Below, in pieces: positions 19,830 to 31,000 of a DNA stretch of 64,000 bases. Each line of letters opens with the position of its first letter. The first letter of the stretch is position 1. A program made the position numbers and the translations under genes. Origin of the DNA: Norana najaformis. Its lineage: Eukaryota > Annelida > Clitellata > Crassiclitellata > Hormogastridae. The notes under the pieces were generated by a model that did no database searches, was not told the DNA's origin, and saw only the letters and a program-made list of their open reading frames with translations. The DNA lies in assembly GCA_964023275.1 (NCBI GenBank), contig OZ029916.1, forward strand, positions 34,989,727-35,053,726, given 5' to 3'.

Positions 19830-20985
19830 TTTAAAGCGACTCTATGGCCTCGACCCTGCTCATTTTTCAATGAATTTATCGGGCCTTTCACTCAAAGCTG
19901 AAAGCATTCCTCTTTCACAGATCTTATCGTGACCACCACCGCTGTCGGTTTGAATGGGCACCACGCCATACCAGTACCCGCTTACGGAGCGTGCTAGCCC
20001 GAGATTTAAATGATTTAAATATAGCCATGAGCGGTACGCGAATAGCCATGAGCGGTATGCGAACCGGCCTTGCGACGTACGCTTTAACCAAAGTGGCGAA
20101 CCAAGCCAGCGTGTATATTGCGAGAGCCCGATCATCCAAACTATTCCACTATTCTCTGATCACATTACCCATCTCTCCCGCTCTTGCTTTATGCATATCC
20201 GTGACCTTCGCAGAATCCGCCCTATGTTTGACTTTAAAACTGCATCAACCATCGCCACAGCCATAGCCCATGCTAAATTAGACTATTGCAATTCACTATT
20301 CCAGAACATAGGCTCCACCCAAACAAGCCGCCTTCAAGCCATACAGAATGCTCTTGCTCGTGCTGTCACAAAAACCCCCAAACACCATCACATCACTCCT
20401 GTTCGGAAATCACTACACTGGCTTACCACACCTGAACGAATCGAGTACAAAGTCCTATCACTTACCTACAACACACTTCAGTCTTCCCAATCCTATCTTC
20501 GTCAGTTATTTACAATATAACCGCTTCGCTCAACCCGCTCCTCTTCTGCCCTAACACTTCTCCGCCCTCCCGTCACCTCATCCTTAAAATTTGGTAATCG
20601 CTCCATAACCATAGCTGCCCCACCACTCTGGAATAAACTCCCCCTCAGAATTGCGACAGTTTTTTTTTGACCGATCACAAACTCATTGATGCGCCACCGC
20701 TTGCAATTTCTGCTTTGGCCTTTCACTCAAAACTGAAAACATTCCTCTTTCACAGATCGTACTCTGACACCCCTTCTAACTCTTATCTCCCTATCCGCTC
20801 CAATGCCAAACATCACCCACCGTAGCTGCCACGCTGTCTCTCTGCCTGACTTTTGGATCTTGACCTGGAACCGAACATTTTTGCCCATCGATTTTGTTTT
20901 GACTGAACGCCTGTGAATAAGCTGGTCCACGTGACGTGGCTTTCGTTGGGAGCTGTAGAAATCTCGGAATTACGATTACGATTAC
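19830..20985 (+). mobile_element. 5'-truncated LINE copy 3 joined to an inverted-repeat arm
   Basis: 19830-20030 is an arm of the 16110-18735 element interrupted by about 50 bp of LINE tail (CTTTCACTCAAAGCTGAAAG). From about 20130 the LINE reads KLDYCNSLFQNI, SRLQAIQNALARAVTKTPKH and LHWLTTPERIEYKVLSL to a stop at 20520. Further C-terminal sequence in another frame, the shared 3' UTR and the (ATTACG)n tail follow, ending at 20985. Confidence 0.75.
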
Positions 20986-22091
20986 AAGTATGCCATTGTA
21001 GCACTAAAGAATTTCTGCCCTAGGGTTCCTTTCCGTGTTTTAAATAATTGTGGCCTCGAGTCGCCTTATTCGGTTAATTCAAAGAACCGCTGCCTCTGTG
21101 GGCTGCTCCTTTACAGTGATGATCTTACAAGCTTCATTTCTGTTCCTCTGTTCCTCCTTCTCTCTAGTGTTAACGCACGCCTGTTCAACCGTACTTCATA
21201 GCTCCGACCATTGTAATCCCAAATCAATTTGTTAACTCTCCTCTGCACATTCTCCAGCTGTTCTATGTCACATTTAAGTTAGGTGAAGTTAGTTAATTTA
21301 GGTAAAGAGTCTGGTAAAGTAAGATAGGCTTGTTAATGTTACAAAAGTTAGGCTTAAGGAAAGGTAAAAGGAAAGATTGCCACTGGTGACTCTTAGTTCT
21401 CTCAGCAGTGTTTCTTCTTTTCTCTCGTCCGTCAGGCTATAGCCGACGATGAGGTCTGAACGAAATGCCTCCACTCTGTTCTGTCCTTCGTTAGCCCCAC
21501 GGCTGCTGTGATGTCCACTCCCCTTGACTGCAGGTCTTCCTTTATGTTGTCCATCCAGGTCTTTATCTGCCTCCCCCGGCTCCTTGTTCCCTCTACAATG
21601 TTTACTCAGCAATGTTTACTAATGAACAAATGTTCTAGTCTTAATGACAGTTAGCATCATTAAGAGTAGTGCAGAGAGTGCCTTTGTGAGGTACTTAAAA
21701 GGTGCTATAACAAGTTTTTGCTAAAATACATAATGACCAAATTATCAAACTGCTTTGCATCCAATAATATGTGCATATTTTGTTAAAAGTCAATGATTAG
21801 ATTTGCTCAAATTATATTTGGTTAAATTAAGATACATTAGTTCAGAATAGGTTATGTACATGTGAGATTCAAATTGATTAGAGTAGATTAATTATTTTGA
21901 ATATGTTATGAAGAAGATTAGGTTGTGTTAGAGTATTTTAAGTTAGTTTAAAATCTATAAGTCTTGGTAGATTATATTGCATTAGATTACATTAGAAATA
22001 AGTTTATTCACTAAAATTTCAAAGCAGTGATGATTGTCTTCAATTCCTCAAAAACCTGTTGAAGCATGATGACATGTTACGGTTTTAGAAG
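20986..22091. other. Intergenic stretch upstream of the kinesin gene
   Basis: No recognisable exon. 21240-21360 and 21840-22010 are AT-rich with repeated TTAGGTTA/ATTAGATTA-like motifs. The kinesin promoter and 5' UTR should lie here; no promoter element could be assigned with confidence. Confidence 0.4.
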
Positions 22092-25000
22092 ATGGCTTCT
22101 GGAGAGAATATTAAAGTTGCCATAAGAGTGCGCCCTTTTATATCCTTTTCAAATTCCTAGTTGTATTTGCATTTAGTGATCTATTCTAACATGATCTAAT
22201 CTTGAAACTTCTCATAGTACCCACATAATAGGCATCAGTCAATGGTTCTTTTAAAGTAAAACTATGATCATAAGCCCTTGGATAGATCCAGCTGAGATCA
22301 AAGCGGCCATTGAAATAGAGCATTTATATAGCACCACTCCCAAGCTTCAGGAGTGGCAGGGTTCATGCAAAACAGTAAGGTAGAAGATTTGATTAACTAT
22401 GAAAAGCCCTTTTCTCCAAAAGGTTAATTTGCACTCTTTAGTGAAAATGAACATACAGAGATAACAGGATTTAACTGTAAAGAGTAAAAACTAGTATTTG
22501 CTGTATTGGCACCATGAAATTATAATAATTATTGGAATGTAAATGAATGCTGAATGCAAGCTGTGTGATTTTATGACAATGGGAAATATGTAAAAATTGA
22601 GCCCTCAGTGCTTTCATTCTGAGCAGTTTTCTTAAGTGGCACTATTTAAATGCCCATTTCCATTACATAATTTGCATTACATTGCATTACATTACAAGAT
22701 TCATTAGGTAATGATAAACTTAGCACGTATCAGTCTTAACGCTGAGGCACAATCAACGAGAGCGAGCACGCAAAGCCAAGCTGATCGTGCAGATGGAGGA
22801 CAACGTGACAATGGTTTTTGATCCACATCATCCTCAGGCCCCTCCAAAGAGATTTGCCTTTGACTACTCATACTGGTCACATGACGGATTCAAGACTCTG
22901 TCAGATGGATACTTCGAGCCAAAGAAATCAAACTATGCGGATCAGGTACAGTAGTTCTGCTTACCTAGTTAGTCTAATAATTATTTTATATAAGTATTTA
23001 TTGTATAAGTAATTAATTTTAATCAGTAGTGCTTTAATTGTTCACTGTTATTCTGAAGTGTAGGTCGTTCTGTGTGTAGGAATCATCTTGAGAATTTTCT
23101 TTGCACAGATTTACAATTGAGTTTTCAATAGCAAAACGGAAATATCAGAAGTGCGAATTTGAAATGATACACAATAATTTACACAATTAAAATAGAAATT
23201 ATTAAATATCGAAATACTGAAAATCGAAAGTAAAACAAATCAGAAAATTCCTTGACATTCTATAGGTCAGACTGTTTGAAGATCTTGGAAAGGGATTGCT
23301 GGCAAATGCATGGGATGGCTTCCATTGTTCCATTTTTGCCTACGGTCAGACAGGAAGTGGAAAATCTTACACAATTATTGGAAATGAGAGCAATGCTGGT
23401 GAGTTAAGAATTCATGTATTAAAATCCTAAAATATGGTTTAAATGAATTGTGTCTTATGAGTTAGAGATGAGCACTTTGAACACTTGAACGATTGTTGGG
23501 CATGGTAGCCGATTGGATACAGTGCTGGGCTTGTAACGTGGAGAGTATGGGTTTGAGCCTCACCTATGATGGTTACTGTGTAGGGACCTTTAGCAAGTCC
23601 TTCACTCGCAGTTGCTCAGCACCATCGATTGATGTTTAGTCATTAGGTTGTGGTGCTTAATAAATGCAGAAACAATAATAAAACTTCAATGTTTTTATAT
23701 TTGCTCAGGACTTGTACCTAGAACTTGTGAAGAGCTATTCAGAGAAATTGGAAAGAGAAAAAGCAAAGACAGAAGATTTCAAGTTAACATTTGATTCGTT
23801 TTCAGTGAAATGATAATAATGATAACAACAACAGTAGTAGTAGGAACAACAATAATAATTGTAAATATAATAGTCGATATGTGGCTAGTTTTTGCCAGTT
23901 CATAATAATTGGGTGTTCCTCAACAGTGCAATGATGATGGTGATGATGATGATGGTGACAATGATGATGACAATGATGATGATGTCTATTGTGCCACTTA
24001 GTTACTTCTTAATGGTTTCAGTTACCTCCAAATGGCTTTTCTATTTTTATTTCAAAGATTTCCTTGAGTATGCTAGAAATCTACAATGAACAAGTACGAG
24101 ATCTTCTGAACACAAAAAATAAGCCACCTGGGGGCCTACCTGTCCGGGAAAATGCTGCAAAAGGGTTCTATGGTATGATACTTCAAATACATTTAGGTTT
24201 CTTGTACTTTGGTATTACAAAAACATAGCCAGAGACTATATGGACCTACATTACCCGGTTGCTGCTAAACTACAATGAAAGACGTGTATGTGATATGGTA
24301 CATCTAAACTGCATCCAGATGTTTTGTGGTATGGTATGATGGTCTTCACACCATAAATAAAATCATTGCATGGTTAAATACAAATTAAAATGTTAGGCCA
24401 GTTACTAAATTACACATTGAGCTGTTTTGGGCTGTTACAATTTGTGCTAAATTATTTTAAGACTTGCCTATCTCGTGCACCTGAGCATCTTCAAGCTTGT
24501 TCAGCAGTGTCCCTTCTGGGGAAATACTCTGTTGCTACTCATTAGCCACAACCTATTTGTTTTCATGTTATTCGCGAGATGGCGCCGATTTTATGTCGCT
24601 TTTTCTTAATGTACTAATTGGACCATAGACCCCACATATATAGATTAATGTTGTTAATGTTATATAGTTGAAGGAATCAGTGTTGTGCCAATTGGAAATT
24701 ACAAAGAGATCACTTCAAGGATGAGAGAAGGAGAGAGAGAACGCACAATAGCAGCTACAAAAATGAACGAGAACAGCAGGTTTGTTGTCTGCCCTCTGAA
24801 GCTTCTGGAAAAGATCCTGGAAAAGCTCCTGTGGAATGTCTGGTTACAGTACATTACACTGCATTACAAAATCAAACAATTTAAGTCATAAATATCTTTC
24901 AGACATGTCTATGTTCTTAATTTTTAGACATATGTTTAAACAAGGTAATTCTTATTTACTGTGTGCTTCTGTTAAAAAAGTCTGACATGTTTCTCGGATT

Positions 25001-28000
25001 AAATGATTTTTCATCTGAAAAGATGTCATTTTTCTTTGAGCTGTGGCATTTAAACCCTGGATAAGGAGTTAAAATTCATAATTAGATTATTGTCTTCTAC
25101 GTCTTCATAAGGTGTGGCATAGTGGTCAATTCTAATCTGTAATCCAATGATTGTGAGTTGAAGCCTGCTGAGCAGACTGTGTAATGACCCTGTACAAGTT
25201 GTTTGCACTCACTTGACTCCCAGCTCAGATTCAGGTTTACTGATTTACATGAATAATTATAGCAATTACAATAAGTACATTCTTTCTCAGTGATTTGAAA
25301 AAGAAAGTTTTTCATTCAATAAGCATCATTTTCATTTCAGCAATTAAAGATGTGATCATTTGTTTCAGTCGAGCACACACAATGGTTATGATTTACTTTG
25401 CACAAAATTTGGTCCGGCAGAAGACAACTAAATCATCACGCATTAATCTGGTGGATTTAGCCGGAAGGTTAGTTTCATCCATATGATAAACAATATAAAA
25501 CATATAAGACATCCATCTACATAATGTTACAAACCTATTTTCTGTGATACAATGTAATGTAATATATTTTTTTACATGTATAAACATACCATTATGTAAT
25601 GCACAAGACATTAATCTGAATGTTTTGCCAGAAACAGTTCAGGTAATGGTTTAAGCTTGAATCACCTTTTAGATCAGTGGCTTTGGGAATTTTTAAAAGC
25701 TTTATATAAATGTCCAGATACATGTGTATGCTGGTTTTTTTTAGTGAGCGTCAGAAACAGTCGGAGTCTACTGGCGACCGATTTGATGAAGCCAAGAATA
25801 TTAATAGATCGCTCTTAACATTGGGATCCGTTATCAAAGGTACATATAATAAGATTGGTATAAAAATTATGATGATGATGAGGAGGAAAATTGCTAACTT
25901 TCTCGTTGTTCTTAGTACCTTTTCTAGACTCCATATTTACAAAGCTTATGATGGAAAGGAGTAAAATCTTTATGGTAAAGTACTTAAAATTAGTGGTGTT
26001 GATTGTGGTGGTGTTGATGAAGAGGAAGAAGAAGAAGATGATGATGATGACGATGATGAAAATTATTGAAACGAGATAGAGGTTAGATAGAGGTTGAAGA
26101 AAATTATGACAATAATGCTGATGATATAGACAGCAATGATAATAATGATGATGTTGGATCTGAAGTTGAAGGCAGAGATGACAATACCTATATATATATA
26201 TATATATATGTGTGCATAAACACATATATATATATACATATTAGTGATATGATGTCCTTAATTTCTTTGTGTAACAGCTCTTTGTGATCGTAGCCTCAAA
26301 CAACATAGCACAAGCCACAGTAAGTAAACAGAATTTATCGTATTTTTCTTTGAGAGCTTGTAGTGTAATCGGTGAGCATTACCGTATGTTGTGAGCATTT
26401 TTTTGATTGAGTTTCGTCTTGAGTGCAAATACATGCAAGGTCACCTATCAGCAATCATGCACTGTTGATGGGAGAATCAAATAGGGAGAGTAGTAGCCAC
26501 CCACCCTCAGGCCAAGGCCATGAAAACCAAGCAACTAACACTTTATAATGCAGCTGCAACTTGGGGATTGCATAAGGGAACTGATAAAAATGATAATTTT
26601 TCGTTGTTCTTAGTACCTTATCGAGACTCCGCACTTACAAAGCTCTTGAAGGATGCTCTTGGTGGAAACAGTAAAACTGTTATGGTAATGTATTTAAATG
26701 TAGAGGCACGTTTTTATTTATTCGTCACTTTATTTATTTATAGGGGAATTCCTGCTATATACAACATAGATTTCAAAACTGACCAATGTTTTGTATATGT
26801 GCTACAGTATTGTAACGATATATGCAATATGAAAATTTCACATTTTTTCTTCATGCTGTTAGTTTAAATTATTAAACTTTGATCACATTAGTAGCATTCT
26901 TGACACAATCTACATATTTACGGTGACTGGATGTATTTCTTGCTTATTTGTCTTGTGACAGCTTGCTGCCATTAACCCTGATGATGCAAATTATGAACAA
27001 ACCGTTTCCACTCTTCGATACGGTTGGTTGATCTTATATCATCATAAACTACTACCACAAAACGATATGTCATATAGCTATAAGAAGAACAGAAGAAGAA
27101 GAGCATTCCCTTAAGTTAACCTTAAGAGACAGCCATGGGTATGAATTGTTAGCAATTTCATTTGGCTATAGCCATGGCATATAAGGTCGGGTTGCTAGTC
27201 TTCTACCTCGCTGCCTGAGCTTCCCACTGACACTGTGGTCAGTTTACTCATTTTATGGCTGAGCTTGCTAGGGGTGCAAGTCAAGCAGAATTTCCTCAAC
27301 ATCTTTCTACACTGGCAGGGATTGAACTCTCAACCGAGACATGTTAACCACGAGACTATTGACCACCCCTATAAACTACATCACAAAAAGTAAAATATTA
27401 TATGCATTGCATTACAGCTGACCGAGCGAAGTCGATTCAGACACGAGCCACGATCAATGAACAAGCCACGGACCAACTGATAAAGCAACTCATTGCAGAA
27501 AAGGAAAAGCTTTTACTAGAACTGGAACGTGCGAAAACTGGATCATCTTTCCAGGGATACTCAGAAGAGGGTTTGTCTACCATTACGAATGTGTGTATGC
27601 ATGTATGTAGCTGAGCAAAAAATATTGCGCCTTTTGAGAACCTTACAGAGGAGCTACATGTACAAAAAAATTGTATAGGCGTGTGTTATTTGATTAGATT
27701 TGTTGCATGTTATTTTTAATTTCTATCTTTAATAGCATCAGAGGAGCTACATGTACACATAATTGTATATACGTGTGTTATTTGATTAGATTTGTTACAT
27801 GTTATTTTTAATTTCTATCTTTTGTAGCATCACGTTAAGTCTCTTAATTAGCTTTGCCACTAGTTTTGGCTTTGTTTATATTATACTTTGGTCCATAGGG
27901 TTTACATGAAGTGAAAAGGAAGGTAAGGTAAGGTGAGGTAAGGTAAGGTGTGAACGTTTTATAGAAAGTCCCTAGATACATGGGCATCAGAACCTGTATA

Positions 28001-31000
28001 TGTGAAATGGTTTGAGCCGTCCCAGTTTGAAAAGTTAAAGGTCAATAATAGCTTTTGCCTTTCCACGTTTCAGTTCAACTTCTTAAAGATTTTAAGAGCT
28101 TCCTTACTTTTTTCTTTCAGATTTTCTCCCACTTTTAAAGCCGTTCTGACGCCTTTAGTAAGGTATGGTAATTACCCCTTCACTGGAATGGGTTTATAAA
28201 CAGTTTATGGATTGGGATTTTATTTCATTTCAGATATTAAAAGAATTCGTGAGGAAAATCAACGTGAGGTCAGGTTTTACCAACATCTTCTAGAGTTGGG
28301 ATCATATTTTGAATGCACATGATACAAAATTCTCAAGGCACCTCTTACTTGGCACTTAACCTCGTTTCATATCTGTTAGCTATAGACTCCTAACTTCTCT
28401 GATTTCGTCGAAATTTTATCGCAAGGATTTTCATTGGTTGCCTTCAGAGTGTGCAGGTTTGAGCGTTCCCTAACATGGCCGTTGGAAAATGACCTTCATT
28501 TCCATTTTCTGTTTTCTGTTTTAGCTCCAACGCTATCGTGAGCAGATGGAGGATGTTGAAGCATCATGGCAGAGACGATTGGAAGAGGCTCGTAAAGAGA
28601 TGGAAGTAAGTTGTATGATCAGTCGGTCGGCTGCTCAGTCGGCCAGCTGCCCTGCCGGCAAATCAGCCAGCTATTGAATCCAATCAGTTGACCTCCTATA
28701 AATCTGTGGTTACGCCTTCCGCGTTACGTAACGTGAAATGTGTTAAAGCAGTATGTATGGAAGCAAGAAAGGGCAGATTACCAGTGAGTCATCAGTCAGT
28801 CAATCAATCACAGTATGGAATGAAATGAAGAAACAGATATATGTATCTTTAGCTGAAACTTGTCATAAATTGATCAGTTGATCAATTATTGCTTTTGTTT
28901 CATAGGAAGTTTTAGCAAGAGAAAAACAGCAAGAGGAAAACGAGAAAATCATTCCTCATTTCTTCAATCTCAATGAAGACTCTGCTCTGACTGGAAAAAT
29001 AAAACTGTTTTTAAAAGCAGGTATAAAGGGAACTCTTCTCAATCAATTGAACTCTAGTGCCATTACATTATGACATACAAGATTACATCACTATACTTCA
29101 ATCACAGCATTACAATATTACATTGCTACCATATTTCCTCACTAAGAGAGCACATCTTTAAACGGACCTACATCCGATGTCACTTTATAGGATGATATTA
29201 TTATAGGTCTAGTGATTTTAATTTTTGATGTTGCAGTGTTACTTACGGTGTTATTGCGATGTTAAGTGTTATTTTTAGTTATTTTAGCATCTTCAATTGT
29301 TATATGTTATATGCTGCCAGGCAGGTTAACCATTGGCAGCGGAAAAGAAGACAGCAAACCAGAGATTGTTCTCAATGGACCCCGCATTGCCAAAGAGCAT
29401 GCCGTCGTAACGCACAAAAAGGGAGGCGATGTCTTCCTAAAGCCGCTTCATGGTCTCGTCTTACACAATGGCAAAGAACTTTTGACCGAAATTAAACTGG
29501 AACATCAAGACAGGCATTTCTAATTTTAATTATAGCATCATAATAGTTTTTTTATTGCATATAATGGTGGTGGTGGTGTCATTGCTTTCAGCTGGATCAA
29601 CTGTACATTTCCAGATGGTACTGAGATCAAGATTTTCGGCTCCTTATTTATTTTATTGAAATGATGTCATGATAGTAATAACAACAAAAACAGCAGAGCA
29701 ATATCGTAACAGTAGTAACAACAACAATAAAAATCAGTGAAAATTATTGATAATAATAACAATAATAATAACAATTCCAGCATGGATAAACCAACAAATT
29801 ATGCCGCAAATATTTTCTAAATCCTGAGGGATCAATTGGAAATCCGAGAACGAATAACAAAAGAAATGAGAATAAATGGGATATTGATCTTTTTATGCAT
29901 TTAACTAATTTCAGAGTTCGATTTGGATCAAACAACTTGTTCGTCTTTGTTCATCCAATTCGTGCGACTGAAATGATGAAAAATGGTCGAATCTTCAATG
30001 AAATCACTTATGACTACGCACAGAGTGAAATTGCAAAGTCAGCCGGATTGAGTTTTGGTCAAGGTGCAACCGTTTTACACATCCTCAGGAGAGCAGATAT
30101 TACTAAAACTGTTCCTAAAGAAATATTTGTTGAACAACCTGGACTCGTATGGGGTAGGGTGAGGTGAGGTAAGGTAATAGTTCATTTATTACAGAGGTTT
30201 GTTCATAATAATCCTCACAGATGTTCGTGGTCCTGAGTTTGAACTTTGAAGGTTCTTTCCAGTGGAGTGCAGATCATACCAACAACACTGCAGCATGTCT
30301 ATCAACTGGACAAACTTTTCTTATGGCTAACATGGCTTGACAACGAACTGCCGTCTTCACAACTAAGCAGTGACATACAAACTCCAGATTTATATGTGAA
30401 AGGAAGGCTAAAAAACAAGCTAAATGCAGAGTGAAAAATAAAACCAAGGTCGAATCAAAACATGATATATAAAAGGCATCATATAATTAAGTGTCTTCAT
30501 ACATAAATTATTACTTACACGCTGGTACACACACGTGTACAAATCTGAGATCGAATTGTAATAGCATTCAAAGAATAGCAATCGTTTGTCTTTCTGCAGG
30601 GGACATTCTATTGCAGGAGGATCTTCTGTCGATGCTTCAGCTTGTTCAAGATGTCAATGCCATGGCTGAAGACCTTGAAAAGCCAGTTGCATTCTCAATT
30701 CAACTGGTAGCACCCGAAGTCTGGGGAGCTGACACTGGAAACACAGAAGTATGCGAAAATACTAGAAATTTGAAATCGTATATCGATTGCTGTTAGTAAG
30801 TGAAGTCTCCCATAATGGGACATAGCAGAGGCGCTCATTTCCTTTTCTTAGGCCCTTGAGCTGGTACTGGACAAATCCCAAAGTCCTTGACTTGAGGCCA
30901 TTGCATTGCTGTTTGATTCCAGGGTTACATTGGTATTAAATTCTAATGCTTGGCGTTGAAGTCGCAAATAACATGCGAAAGGGCGTTACATTGAGCCTGC

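Noticed and set aside
23498..23570. tRNA gene candidates (A-box/B-box pairs also at 10912, 27370, 55893 and 59358)
   Set aside because: No complete cloverleaf with paired acceptor stem could be drawn, and the same sequences recur with conserved non-tRNA bodies, so they are SINE heads.
29590..29645. Possible extra kinesin exon (frame with HFPDGTEIK, preceded by TTTCAG)
   Set aside because: Joining exon 16 directly to exon 17 already gives the normal FHA sequence; inserting this piece would break it and it has no GT donor.
30064..30166. Reading frame of kinesin exon 17 stays open for another 34 codons
   Set aside because: The donor GTGCAA at 30064 gives the correct junction to exon 18 (FGQ-GDILLQED); the extension has no kinesin similarity.
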